A DNA stretch of 64,000 nt from assembly GCA_948144175.1 (NCBI GenBank), contig CANXME010002509.1, positions 62,001 to 126,000 on the forward strand, read 5' to 3'. Positions 22,498-33,784 of this stretch are shown in pieces. The translations under genes were made by a program, and so were the position numbers. How positions within the stretch are numbered: the stretch's first letter is position 1; the number at the start of each line of letters is the position of its first letter. Under the pieces are notes generated by a model. The model was not told where the DNA came from. It was given only the letters and a program-made list of their open reading frames with translations, and made no database searches. The stretch is from Closterium sp. NIES-65 (taxonomy: Eukaryota; Streptophyta; Zygnematophyceae; Desmidiales; Closteriaceae).

Positions 22498-23285
22498 GGC
22501 ACGGGGTGTGTGGGTGCTGGACTCGCTGCTGATAGCCTGGTGCTGGTGGTGGGGCGTGACGCCAGTAGCCCTGCTGTAGAGCACATGGGTGAGGTGACAG
22601 GGCATGGGGCGTGCCAGTGTGGTGGTCGAGGTGTGCCAGTAAAGAAAAATCTCCTACACCAACGAAGCAACACAACGAAGGTGTAGACGACAAGCACGTC
22701 CGGTAAAAACCAGTCAAGATGGCTGAGGCTTACAACAAGAAGGGATGCGACGACGAGTATGATATGAAAGAAGAGTGCCCCAGAGCAGTAAGAAAACACC
22801 TTTAGATAAGATTTGAATGGAAACGGAGCCTTGAGGTGGATAAAACAAAAGGACCAGGCGGGCATTGAACCCCGCTAATCTTCTATGATTAGAGGTTTGT
22901 GCTACTGGTCCTGCGAAGACATTGTTTAGGTAAATTATATTGTTTGTTGTAAAAATCAGACATTGAGCGTTTACCTCGTTTGATCGGTAGCCATGGCCAT
23001 ACAATCGCACATGGGTCGCGGAAAGCGCGAGGCGGAGGGCAATCGGAGCGGTAATGGAGGTCGGGGGAAATCGAAGCGGCACAAGTCGCGATACCTGAAC
23101 GCTGTGAGCCTTTAAACTTATGTCGTGACGCATTAGTCAACATAAACCGCCGGCAGGCGTGTACCAATGTTTTTCTTGGCTGACAGACGAATAACGACGA
23201 TAATCAGCGACAATTCTGCAGGCGCGTTCAGTCGCGTTTCGGTCGCGAGTCGCAGCAGCATCCGTTGCGCGTCGCCGCTGCTATG
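22498..23285. repeat. Duplicated array flank F, copy 2
   Basis: Partner of 4306-5093. It again begins with the diverged exon-like phrase and the intact (empty) transposon target (GATAGCCTGGTGCTGG, 22531-22546). After 23285 it runs into the 5' region of a possible gene at 23493, whereas copy 1 runs into unrelated sequence. Confidence 0.88.
22851..22911 (-). pseudogene. tRNA-like relic, copy 2
   Basis: On - it starts GGACCAG and ends CTGGTCC, a perfect 7-bp acceptor stem. It holds the B-box match GGTTCAATGCC between GCGGG and CCCGC, and an inner CTAATC/GATTAG stem in the anticodon-arm position. At 61 nt it lacks a normal D arm and has an abnormal anticodon loop. A fragment of the same phrase (GGACCAGGCGGGTATCGCCC) recurs at 23345. 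It could be a tRNA-derived SINE head. Confidence 0.3.
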
Positions 23286-23492
23286 AAGCATCATGGAGGA
23301 CGCAGAGCCGCTGCGCGCGCTCTCCGCCCACATCGCGTAAAAACGGACCAGGCGGGTATCGCCCTTAGATAGTTTCCCGCAGCTTTCCGCTCTATCGCCG
23401 CGTTCCTTCTGTCCCTAGTCCCTCCCCGCGCTGCGCGCGCTCTCCGTCCACAGCGCGTGACGCGGACCGTACTTGTCTCCCGCCGAGTAGCC

Positions 23493-23750
23493 ATGGAGGA
23501 CGCAGAGGCGCGCCGCTCTCGCCTGCGCAGCATGCGCGAGTCCGCGGCGAAGCAGCAGGCGGCGTCCCCCGGCGCGCCCACGCCTTCCGCCGCCCTCTCC
23601 GCACTCCCCTCCCCCGACTTCTCTCCGCCGCTTATCCGTACGCATCCGCGCGTGCGCCATCCGGGGAAGGCGGACCTGGGGGAGGTAGATATGCTAGACG
23701 GCCAGCAGGAGCAGCCACCACAGGCTCGGGGAATTTCTCACAGGCCTCAT
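23493..23750 (+). CDS. Possible first exon of an unidentified nuclear gene
   Basis: An ATG in good context (GCCATGGAG) opens a GC-rich frame starting MEDAEARRSRLRSMRESAAK, then Ala/Pro/Ser-rich, up to a possible donor CAT|GTAAAT at 23751 (86 codons, phase 0). A charged MED..RR.RL..MR start is reminiscent of a family of plant proteins of unknown function, but I cannot confirm it. About 200 bp upstream, at 23293, a partial duplicate (ATGGAGGACGCAGAG) opens a 15-codon frame that stops. No second exon was identified. It could be a truncated gene cut by the adjacent duplication. Confidence 0.35.
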
Positions 23751-23779
23751 GTAAATATCTTCAAAGCTCTAGCGTGTTT

Positions 23780-24646
23780 GTCTTAAAGCCCTATCATTCT
23801 CAGCTTCCGAGGTACTTGATCTACCCTACTCCCCAGCACCACGAGTGTCAAGTGCTGCCGTTTATGACTCCCAAGTCATCTCTCCATCATTTCTCCCAAG
23901 TCATTTCTCCAGCATTTCCCTCGCAGCATCCGGACTCAAGCAGACGCCATCACTGCATGTGACATGCTGCGCGCTGCAGGGCCCAGGAAGGTATGCGAGG
24001 CTACAGGGGAGGAAGAACAGTGGGTAGTAGGTAGGTGAGGGGGACTTTCTGGAATCTCAATACTGTTTCGAACAAACGTGTGGCGGTGGATTAGCCTGCT
24101 GCTTGATGCTGCGGGTCCCAGAAAGGTATTCTGCACGGCTAGGGCCTAGAGGGGACGAAGAACTGTGGGGCAAGAACTTTCGGGAAACTCAAATTGTCTC
24201 AAGTGTTTTGAATGTAAGTATGATGGTGAATTGGGATGGTTTTGCATGCTCTAGGGCCCATAAAGGTATCACATTGCGTGGGGTTCAGGTCATCTAAACC
24301 TCATGGGGGGTGGGGGTGGGATGGGGGGGGAAGGAGCAGGGGGAGTGGGGGACGGGAGGGGGAGAGAGAAGGGCACACCTGCTGAGGACGGCATGGTGGG
24401 CGTGCTGACGTCATGGTTTGCTTGCTTGCTGGCGCTCTGGCGCTGCTGCGAGAGGGGAAGGATAATCCTCGAGTTTCCCTGCTGAATTGATTTACCAGCA
24501 AGCAACAGCTCCTCGTAATTCATCAGGTGAGGCACGAGGAGTGGAGGGAGTGTACTTGCTTTGCTTTGAGGAGGAAGGGAGGGTGAAGAGACACCTCTTT
24601 CAACTCCACTCAACCGCTGTCACGTAACCCACGACACTCCCATCAG
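23780..24646. other. Diverged tandem repeats, no clear gene
   Basis: Three old copies of a roughly 145-bp unit, marked by GGGCCCAGGAAGGTATG (23970), GGGTCCCAGAAAGGTATTCT (24113) and GGGCCCATAAAGGTATC (24255), are followed by a G-rich tract. Each copy keeps AAGGTAT, a donor-like motif, so they may be copies of an exon border. No frame is conserved. Confidence 0.5.
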
Positions 24647-24860
24647 GTGGAGATCACGAGCATGGAGGTGGTGGTGGTGGAGGGGAGATGTCCCATGAAG
24701 CATCGCCGCCTCTCTTAAGCCCGCTCAACCCCTGTCAACTGCTTTCAACCCCCCCAAAATATTGTAAACACCCCAAAACACTCCCGTAATGTGGTGATCA
24801 CGAGCATGGAGGTGGATGGATGGCCGGTTGCTGGGGTGGAGTGGTCCTTGCAGCAACACC
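24647..24860 (+). pseudogene. Two degraded copies of the 26-codon exon
   Basis: The exon start at 24946 (GTGGTGATCACGAGCATGGA) is preceded by related copies at 24647 (acceptor CATCAG kept, body diverged into GGT repeats) and 24791 (acceptor AG mutated to AT, small indel). All three are preceded by copies of a CTCAAC/TTTCAACC-rich intron tail. Confidence 0.75.
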
Positions 24861-24945
24861 CCTCTTAAACCTGCTCAAACCCCTTCAACCACTTTCAACT
24901 GCTATCAACCAACCCCTTTCAACTGTTTTCAACCACTCCCATCAG

Positions 24946-25023
24946 GTGGTGATCACGAGCATGGAGGTGGATGGCCAGTTGCTGGTGGTGGGTAGCGACG
25001 CCAGCAGCCCTGCTGTAGAGCAG
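24946..25023 (+). CDS. 26-codon internal exon at the left edge of A3
   Basis: Acceptor CTCCCATCAG and donor CAG|GTGGGT enclose 78 bp in one open phase-0 frame: VVITSMEVDGQLLVVGSD then ASSPAVEQ. The pattern I-T-S-x5-G-x-L-L-V-x-G-S-D resembles one WD40 blade, but a single blade is not enough to name the gene. No neighbouring exon was joined. The final GAGCAG and the donor supply the sequence that the 21-bp array repeats. Confidence 0.45.
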
Positions 25024-25524
25024 GTGGGTGCAGCAGAGCAGGTGAGTGGTGCAGCAGGGCAGGTGAGTGGTGCAGCAGAGCAGGTGAGTGGTGCAGCAGA
25101 GCAGGTGAGTGGTGCAGCAGAGCAGGTGAGTGGTGCAGCAGAGCAGGTGAGTGGTGCAGCAGAGCAGGTGAGTGGTGCAGCAGAGCAGGTGAGTGGTGCA
25201 GCAGAGCATGTGAGTGGTGCAGCAGAGCAGGTGAGTGGTGCAGCAGAGCAGGTGAGTGGTGCAGCAGAGCAGGTGAGTGGTGCAGCAGAGCAGGTGAGTG
25301 GTGCAGCAGAGCAGGTGAGTGGTGCGGCAGAGCAGGTGAGTGGTGCAGCAGAGCAGGTGAGTGGTGCAGCAGAGCAGGTGAGTGGTGCAGCAGAGCAGGT
25401 GAGTGGTGCAGCAGAGCAGGTGAGTGGTGCAGCAGAGCAGGTGAGTGGTGCAGCAGAGCAGGTGAGTGGTGCAGCAGAGCAGGTGAGTGGTGCAGCAGAG
25501 CAGGTGAGTGGTGCAGCAGAGCAG
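25024..25524 (+). repeat. 21-bp tandem array A3, about 24 copies
   Basis: The array starts at the donor of the exon at 24946-25023. The first unit is 18 bp (GTGGGTGCAGCAGAGCAG) and all later ones are the regular 21 bp, nearly all of the GCA type. It ends with the standard GAGCAG|GGCACGGGG border and is the only short array here, perhaps close to the ancestral state. Confidence 0.97.
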
Positions 25525-25565
25525 GGCACGGGGTGTGTGGGTGCTGGACTCGCTGCTGATAGCCT

Positions 25566-25577
25566 CGTCACAAAAAT
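25566..25577 (+). repeat. Left terminal inverted repeat
   Basis: CGTCACAAAAAT directly follows the target triplet CCT and the F-flank sequence GCTGCTGATAG. Confidence 0.85.
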
Positions 25578-26115
25578 CATATGACCAGAAACCTATTGTA
25601 AAAAGTTGTGGTGAAGTATTTTCAAATGCTTTTAAAACGTAGGGGCCAAAACGCTTTTCGGTGAAAGTATAAACATTTTTTCGAATGCTTTGTCGAATGC
25701 TTTGCAGGTGATGACATGTTTGTATTACCTTCAGATTAGGGTCTGTCTGAGTTTCTTCGGAGATGTATAAGACTTCGTTCGGAGAGTTCAGGGAGATTAC
25801 TTTCCACTCATATACTCTTTAGCAGAGCTTAGGACCAAAGTTCAAGAAGATTGTATATGAACCTTTATCAAGTGATTCTCGTTGTTTGATGGAAGGTCTA
25901 TTAGCCATTCTTAGGTGTACACGCACATCATGAATGCATTGCTCAATGATTATTAATCTCATTACAGAGTTGGCTTGGCACACAAAACAGCTGCCTAAAC
26001 ACGCGTTGCGTAGTCCTGCTAGGGTGGATTAATCTGCACCATCCTCCTACCTACTTCGCAAGCCATCATCGGATGCAGCCCCGCCCCATCTCTCCAGCTC
26101 TTGGCCTAGAGAGTT
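25578..26115. other. Left subterminal region of the transposon
   Basis: AT-richer than the surroundings, with no gene. It holds short direct motifs shared with the right end: TCGAATGCTTT at 25681 and 25693 (TCGAATGTTTT at 44764), plus AAACATTT and CAAATGCTTTT forms. Repeated subterminal motifs are the usual transposase-binding arrangement in EnSpm-like elements. The function here is inferred. Confidence 0.5.
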
Positions 26116-27036
26116 CTTGACTACAGATACTGCTCCATCTAATGCTAACCTGCACGGCTACACACTTCCTGTCTCCTCTCTTGCTTATACTCCTGTCCCC
26201 TTGCTGTCTCCACGCTGCTGCCCCCTATGCGGTCTCCTCTCATGCCTGCTCCTGCTGCTCCACATTGGGCCTCTCCTGGAACTCCCCTCTTACCTCCCGG
26301 CCTCCCCCCCCTGATGCTACTCATGCTGCCTCCACTGCTCCTCCACTACTGCCTCACATGCTGCCTCCACTGCTCCTCCGCCACCCAGGCAACCTGCAAA
26401 ACGGTCGCATATTAAATATGCACTCCTCCCCTACTGCCACGGGATGTTGCCTCCCCCCTGCTGCCATTCAATGTTGCCTCCCAAGCTGCCTCCCTTTGTT
26501 GTCTCCCCTGCTGCCATTCTAGTTGCCTCCCCTACCGCCTCCCTTTGTTGCCTCCCCTGCCCCTTTGTTGCCTCCCCTGCTGCCATTCTATGTTGCCTCC
26601 CATGCTGCCTCTCTCTGTTGTCTCGCCTGCTGCCATTCTATGTTGCCTCCCCTACTCCCTCTCTCTGTTGCCTACCCTGCTGCTATTTAATGTTGCCTCC
26701 CCTGCTGCCTCCCTTTGTTGCCTCCCCTGCTGCCATTCTATGTTGCCTCCCGTGGTGCCTTTCTCTGTTGCCTCCCCTGCTGTCATTCTATGTTGCCTTC
26801 CCTGCTCCCTCTCCCTGTTGCCTCCCGTGGTGCCTTTCTATGTTGCCTCCCCTGCTGCCTTTCCTTGTTGACTCTCGGCTTCTTACCCTTGTTGCCTATC
26901 CTGATGCCTTTCCTTTATCCATACCCGTTAAACGCCCCTGCTCTCCCCGTTAACCGATACCCTCCTGCCTCACCCGATGCCTCTCCAACTTCCTCCACTG
27001 CCACCCGTCCTGCTTGCCCCCTTGTCTGCCTGCACA
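26116..27036. repeat. TGTTGCCTCCCCTGCTGCC-type minisatellite downstream of the minus gene
   Basis: From about 26440 to 26880, irregular copies of TGTTGCCTCCCCTGCTGCC and CATTCTATGTTGCC alternate. No gene is seen. On - this lies 3' of the gene ending at 27037, so it is probably its 3' flank or untranslated region. Confidence 0.6.
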
Positions 27037-30000
27037 TCACTTTCCCCTCCTGCCACCCATGTTTTTGCCTCTCTTGTGCCTTCTGCTCCCTCTCAACTCC
27101 TTCCCCCCCTGCTCATCATCCTCCTCTTCCTCTTCCTCCTCTTCATCCTCCTCCTCATCCTCCTCATCCTCATCCTCCTCCTCCTCTTCCTCCTCTTCCT
27201 CCTCTTGCTCCTCCTCCTCTTGCTCCTCCTCCTCCTCCTCCTTCTCACTGAAATCCTCTTGCTCCTCCTCCTCCTCCTCCTCCTCCTCCTCCTCCTCCTC
27301 CTCGTTATCAGCCTGAGCCGTCCCCCGGAACGCCTGAAACCCGGACTCATGTACATAGAGCCCACGCGTGCCCCACTTGAAGCCCTGCAACTCTGCGTTG
27401 TACACGGGGGTGTGGCGTGTAAAGTGATCCCTTACAATCCTCCGCACCCCCCGAGTCAAACTCCTCATCCATCTAGTGTTTTTCTTGTGGGAGTTCGGCA
27501 GGTTCATGTCGGTCTCCTTGAAGCGCGCCAAGCCTTGATCAATCTGAAACGGGTTTGGATTACAGGGACCAGCAGCAAGGCAGAGTTGCATGTTACCGGT
27601 GTTAGCCCCCAAGGGTCCCAAGTCGTTCACGTGCAATAGAAAAGATTGAGCATTAGGGCAAGTACATGTGATTTACAAAACCAGTCTCACCACCATGAGT
27701 GACCAGGCTATGTGGTACGTCTTTAGGGCCAGCCTGCGCCCAACAGCGTAATCCCGAAATGATGCCTTCACCGCATCCACAAACCGGGCGTTGGCAAAAG
27801 GGAGCCCGGATCTGTCGTTCCCCCACGAGCTGACCCGCTCATTCCCTCCTACAAGGAGGCACAACCATGTGGGGAAGCACGGGGTATGTTTTATCATCAA
27901 GTAGTGGGGCAGGCAGTGTTTGGAGGTATGTTTGGGCATCGTAAGAAGGGGCAGGCCGGGCAGAGGGGTTTGGGTGAGGATCCTGTGGTGGGGCAGGCAG
28001 GGCAGAGGGGTTCGGGTTTAGGATCCTGAGGTGGGGCAGGCAGGGCAGAGGGGTTTGGGTGAGGATCCTGAGGTGGGGCAGGCAGGGCAGAGGGGTTTGG
28101 GTTTAGGGTCCTGAGGTGGGGCAGGCAGGGCAGAGGGGTTTGGGTGAGGATCCTGAGGTGGGGCAGGCAGGGCAGAGGGGTTTGGGTTTAGGATCCTGAG
28201 GTGGGGCAGGCAGGGCAGATGGGTTTGGGTGAGGATCCTGAGGTGGGGCAGGCAGGGCAGAGGGGTTTGGGTTTAGGATCCTGAGGTGGGGCAGGCAGGG
28301 CAGAGGGGTTTGTGTTTAGGATCCTGAGGTGGGGCAGGCAGGGCAGAGGGGTTTGGGTGAGGATCCTGAGGTGGGGCAGGCAGGGCAGAGGGGTTTGGGT
28401 TTAGGATCCTGAGGTGGGGCAGGCAGGGCAGAGGGGCTGGGGGTTAGGGTCCAAGTAGTGGGGCAGGCAGGACAGAGGGGTTTGGGTGAGGATCCTGAGG
28501 TGGGGCAGGCAGGGCAGAGGGGTTTGGGTTTAGGGTCCTGAGGTGGGGCAGGCAGGGCAGAGGGGTTTGGGTGAGGATCCTGAGGTGGGGCAGGCAGGGC
28601 AGAGGGGTTTGGGTTTAGGATCCTGAGGTGGGGCAGGCAGGGCAGAGGGGTTTGGGTTTAGGATCCTGAGGTGGGGCAGGCAGGGCAGAGGGGTTTGGGT
28701 GAGGATCCTGAGGTGGGGCAGGCAGGGCAGAGGGGTTTGAGTGAGGATCCTGAGGTGGGGCAGGCAGGGCAGAGGGGTTTGAGTGAGGATCCTGAGGTGG
28801 GGCAGGCAGGGCAGAGGGGTTGGGGTTTAGGATCCTGAGGTGGGGCAGGCAGGGCAGAGGGGTTTGGGTGAGGATCCTGAGGTGGGGCAGGCAGGGCAGA
28901 GGGGTTTGGGTGAGGATCCTGAGGTGGGGCAGGCAGGGCAGAGGGGTTTGGGTTTAGGATCCTGAGGTGGGGCAGGCAGGGCAGAGGGGTTTGAGTGAGG
29001 ATCCTGAGGTGGGGCAGGCAGGGCAGAGGGGTTTGGGTGAGGATCCTGAGGTGGGGCAGGCAGGGCAGAAGAGTTTGGGTTTACGATCCTGAGGTGGGGC
29101 AGGCAGGGCAGAGGGGTTTGGGCGAGGAACCTGCGGTGGGGAATGCAGGGCAGACGGGTTTGTGACCATGACATGATGGGGCCAGGTTTAGGAAATAAAA
29201 GTGCTATCTGAAAAGACAAAGGGAATGAGCAACGCGACGAAACCAACGTAGTTGCAGCGGGATAGCTGATTGTCAAGACTCACTCGGTTTGTATTTTCGC
29301 CACAACCTCCACTTCCTCTTCGTGCTCAGCTTGATCTGCGATGCACGCAGTCCCTCCACCTTCACTCCAAACTTCTCGAGCACACCGCGCTTGACTTGAA
29401 ATCCCCGTTCATTCTTCCATGCTGTCCACACACGTTTAAAGACGGCAACGACGTTCTGATCCTTCATTGTCTCTTTCAGCTGCATGTAAGAAATGATGTG
29501 GGTCTCACTGATGACGCCATACAGAACCTGTAGTCGCTGGTCAAATGATGGGTACCAGTCAACCGCATGGTCCGGCGCTTCCATGCACATCCGGTCCCGC
29601 GCCTCAACAAAATGAAGCTACAATGGACGGGATGGTAGGGCAAGAAGAAATCAGTGGCGAGGGGCAAGCATATCAAATGTGGGGCAGGCAGAGGGGGTTA
29701 TAATTAACAACCATGACAATGTGGGGCTGGCAAGGGGGTTACGAATGAGCAAGAACAGACGTAGTGCAGGCAGAGGGGGTTTGGAACGACATGCTGGACA
29801 ATGTGGGGCTAGCAAGGGGGGTTAACATGAGCATGAATAGCAAGATGCTAGCAGGGGGTTACGAATGAGCATGAAAGCAACGCAGAGTGCCCCTCACACT
29901 CACCCTCAGTTTCTCGAGAGTGGGCATTCCATGCCTGCGCCGAATGGGCTGGCCCTCTGTCGGGGTGCTCTCATCAGCTACCTCGGGACTGAGGCCCCCA

Positions 30001-32200
30001 GATGATGGGTCGCTCGCCAAAGGTGCCAGAGGAGGAACTTGGGAAGGGGGTCCGCGGTTTTTGACGCCATTGCAAGCTGGTTTTGCCTTGAGGGTTGCTA
30101 GTTCGCTGTTTGCTAGCTCAAGCTCTCGCGTGAGCTGCTCCACCGTCTTGGGGCGAGCCGGATTGAGACGACCAGATGCACCGGGCGTGCACATGCTCTC
30201 ACCCCTCCCCTCGTTCGTGTGTGGATCCCTTTTCCAGGTGTAGTCGTCGCCCCTTTCGTCACGTTCATCGTACGGAGAGCCAGCCATAACTCCGCCACAA
30301 TCACCCAATGTGTTTGCCCACATCCCACCTGCCACACCGTCGTTTGCTGCTGCGGCCGTTGGGTCAGCGTACCGTTTGGGCTTAAAGTCGTCTTTATCAA
30401 GATCCGGTGAATCCCGTGTCTCGAGACGCTTCGCAAGTGGGTCTTTTCCCTCCTTGTTATGACGCCATGACCCTGTAGGCAACGGGTCTGCTCCTTTCCC
30501 AGCATTTAGTGATGGCCCTCTGAGAGCAGCATAAGGGTCCTCGCGATCGTCACGCCTCCTTCGGGTCTGGTCTTTACGATCAAGATATCCAGTAGGAGCA
30601 GCAGTTGCTTTCACTCCCATCTCCGCATAGAATTCAGGCTCGGGCTTCACTTTGGGGCGCACACGGACAACCTGGGAAACCACACGCCGGCGACCGTTGT
30701 TGCCATGCGATTTCCCACGACTGTCGCGCCCCTTACGGCCCTTGTCCCGACCCTTGTCACGGTTCCTCTTAGGAATGCCCTTCTTGGCCTTCCGATCACG
30801 CCCCTTTCTCTTGGGACGCACCTCATCCGCCTCCTCGCTTTCCGGCTCCAGATCTTGGTCCTCACTCTCCTCCTCCTCCTCCTCCTCCTCCTCCTCCTCC
30901 TCGTCCCCATATTCGCTGCCAGATGAACTACCAGATTCCCCGTCGCTGGATCCCTCCTCGGAACCGGACGACGATCTGGGTGAAGCGTACCGTTTCCGTC
31001 CCTGGCGAGCCTTCCTCATTTTTCTGTCGTGACCGCCCGTGTCAACCACCTTGCGCCGCTTGTACGTGACTTCAGCCCCTCGTCCCTTACGCCCCCCATC
31101 ACTGTCGCCCTTAGTGCTTACAGCCCCTCGTCCCTTACGCTCCCTATCACTGTCGCCCTTAGTGCTTACAGCCCCTCGTCCCTTACGCTCCCCATCACTG
31201 TCGCCCTTAGTGCTTACAGCCCCTCGTCCCTTACGCTCCCCATCACTGTCGCCCTTAGCGCCTACAGCCCCTCGTCCCTTACGCTCCCCATCACTGTCGC
31301 CCTTAGCGCCTACAGCCCCTCGTCCCTTGCGCTCCCCATCACTGTCGCCCTTATCGCCTACAGCCCCTCGTCCCTTACGCTCCCCATCACTGTCGCCCTT
31401 AGCGCCTACAGCCCCTCGTCCCTTACGCTCCCCATCACTGTCGCCCTTAGCGCCTACAGCCCCTCGTCCCTTGCGCTCCCCATCACTGTCGCCCTTAGCG
31501 CCTACAGCCCCTCGTCCCTTGCGCTCCCCATCACTGTCGCCCTTAGCGCCTACAGCCCCTCGTCCCTTACCCTCCCCGTCTTTGGCAGGCCCAGACTGTA
31601 GCACGTCGTCGCCACCGGCCAATGCCACCTTATCCTGACGATGGAAAGAACTGCCCCTCTCCACCGCACTCCTCCCCTTCCTGCGCTTTGCTCTCGGACG
31701 GCAGTGACCCTTCTCTTCTGACCCGGCTGTGAAAAGCATAAAAAGAGAAAAATGAGTAGTCACATGTGACGTAAGCGGGATACGCGGTAACAACCTATAG
31801 GCATCCCAGAAATTACGCAAGGAGCCATATAATTGCTGGTGGGATCCGGTGAACACGTACCTTTCTGGCCTATTTTGGGGTTGCATTCTTCCAACTTCTT
31901 GATACGCCGTTCCCTCCGTTTCGGGGGCGATGAAATAGCCTTGTTTGCGTATGACTCCACATCGCCGTCACGGCTGGAGTCGTTTTCAGATGAAGAATCG
32001 CCCCCTGATTTGCTGTCGTTGCAAGCTTTGGACGGATGTCTCCTACGATACTCGTTGACGACTTGGGCCGTTTTCTCTGGTGTGACTACCTCCATATATC
32101 TCTTCTCATCTGGCGATTTGGTAGAACTAGGCAACTCAACAACCCCTACTTGCGCATTAAGGGTTTGAGCTTGAACTGTTGGATCTAGGTTCACACCCAT
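27037..32200 (-). CDS. Unrecognised 5-exon transposon gene; basic repeats, acidic tail
   Basis: Exons on -: 32200-31861, 31726-29904, 29617-29284, 27848-27691 and 27543-27037. All introns are GT-AG (donors GTACGT, GTGAGT, GTGAGT, GTGAGA) and phases 1, 0, 1, 0 close, giving about 1053 residues. Order: a Ser/Asp/Lys-rich N-terminus; about ten 16-residue repeats GRGAVGAKGDSDGERK; acidic and Arg/Lys-rich tracts; a short coiled-coil-like LTRELELANSELATLKA; then a more regular C-terminal part with WYPSFDQRLQVLYGV, KRKWRLWRKYK and HKKNTRWMRSLTRGVRR; then a Glu tail. I recognise no family. The last three exons look globular, the first two disordered. By position it is an element-encoded accessory protein, like the DNA-binding second product of EnSpm elements; that is inference. 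The start could instead be at 32263, but a GTGAGT at 32246 suggests splicing there. Confidence 0.65.
27947..29160 (-). repeat. 42-bp minisatellite in intron 3 of the minus gene, about 29 copies
   Basis: The unit is GAGGATCCTGAGGTGGGGCA, GGCAGGGCAGAGGGGTTTGG, GT; some copies have GTTTAGGATCC instead. It lies entirely between the donor at 29283 and the acceptor at 27849. On - it reads through as Pro/Cys-rich 14-residue repeats; the flanking splice sites and phase closure argue that this is intron. Confidence 0.9.
31072..31570 (-). repeat. 48-bp coding minisatellite, about ten copies
   Basis: Encodes GRGAVGAKGDSDGERK on -. The copies differ by few, mostly silent or Ala/Ser/Thr changes, and length stays a multiple of 48, so frame is kept as expected for a coding repeat. 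Confidence 0.85.
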
Positions 32201-32263
32201 GACGGGCGTGTTACGGAAGTTAGGAATTAGATAGTGACTTGACTCACCAGTGGATACTAGCAT

Positions 32264-33780
32264 TAAATGTCAGTTGGTTGCTGAGGTCCGAGTACCAGAC
32301 ACGGTGGTGGAGCAGGTGTACGTGATCCAACCACCACGTATGAGCAGCACCAGGCTGATGAGGGTTTGAACATGCGGTTTAGAGAAGCACGATGGTCCTT
32401 CGACATCCACCGCCTCTCCAGAGCACAGGTACATGGGCTGTTACTGTAGATGGGAAGAAGCTAGACGGTCACGGTCACAGGTAATGACGCTTTGGCCAGG
32501 TTTCCAGAAACTGCACTCGTGTTCGCGCCACTGACTGTATGGTCCGTTGGATACCTACGGCGCGCTGCTGATTGTTTTGCCGCTAAGTGCGAAAGGGACG
32601 GCCTATGATAAATAAACCAGCGGCAACGAGTGAGAGTTTGAACTGCCCGACTCCCTCGTGTTGCTGAATTACAGGCAACGCGACAGGTGCCGCACGTATA
32701 TTATCACAATAGTCACGTACCATGCCCGATGAGCAGCTGCGACTACTCATCGAACTACACGAGAGAGGGAAGGTGGGCTCGTGGTCGCACAACGTCGTGC
32801 AGCCACGTACAACAGGTCGACACAGCGTGATTGTGCAAGGGAACACCTGAAATCGCGGCGACGTGAGTCGCCGCACAGCGATTGCGACACGGTCGCAACG
32901 GCTCAGTGGTGTGATGAGCGCAGGTGTCGTAGGCGTGGGGTGTGAGGCGCATCCGAATTTCCAGCGCGTATAAACGCCTAGTCTCGCTATGCTACAGTAT
33001 TGGCATGTACTACCCTGTTCGAAATTGGGTGTATAATCGTCATGGAAATCCGCTCAATTGGTTCATAGAGTCCAGTCCTGCCTTTATATTCCATGGGGAC
33101 ACACTGGTTTTTAACTGTAAGGAAATTCCCTTTTCCTTACTTCGCGTCCCTGCTCAACGCGTACATCACTGTAGCACCTCAGTCAGCACCGTTACCACTC
33201 GCGACCATCGCATCATTCATCATCCCGCCCTTTTCGCACATCGCATCCCGACCTCACGGCTCGGCTGGTAACCCGCGCTCCGGGCCTACGCTTCGACACT
33301 TTCCCAACCTCAGTCCCAGGCTCGTCGCGCGACAACCACAGTCCAGTACCGTTACCACTATTGTTTCGCTATATAATCCTTCGCTCATGCCTTCGCTCAT
33401 TGTACTCTTGCTTCGATAGTGCAATTCTCGTTCGTTCACTCAATTGCACACGTAACATTAACAAATAACCAACACAAATATGTAGGATGCACACAGTGAT
33501 GTCGTTAATCGATTAAAATCTCTGCTCTATGCACCGTAGCTTAAATTTTGAACAGCCAAGCAATCCTGTCAAATTCACCGTTACAGTTTACTATGGGTTG
33601 TGATTATCTTCATGTATAGACGTGTGATTTTCATTACTGAAGAATAGCATGAAGACACGTGGTAACATGCAGCTGAGACAGTTGTTGATCTCCCTGGCAA
33701 AACAGCACATGCAAGCCAGTTGCCTTTTGCAAAGCTAGTCACTGGGACAAGGTCAATGTACTATGGCTGAGTGCAATGAC
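32264..33780. other. Intergenic stretch inside the transposon
   Basis: No convincing gene, repeat array or RNA was seen on either strand. Base composition is balanced. On - the stretch lies upstream of the unrecognised gene, so its promoter is expected near 32264-32500. Confidence 0.4.
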
Positions 33781-33784
33781 CAAG

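Noticed and set aside
16836..22865. Open frame of 2009 codons on - (TCSAAPL repeats) and similar giant frames on both strands over A1, A2, A4 and A5
   Set aside because: The repeat period is a multiple of three and five of its six frames lack stops, so giant frames are automatic. They share no conserved non-repeat domain and overlap each other on both strands.
27947..29276. Pro/Cys-rich 14-residue repeat protein on - at 28827-29276
   Set aside because: It lies within intron 3 of the gene at 27037-32200, whose splice sites and phases close around it.
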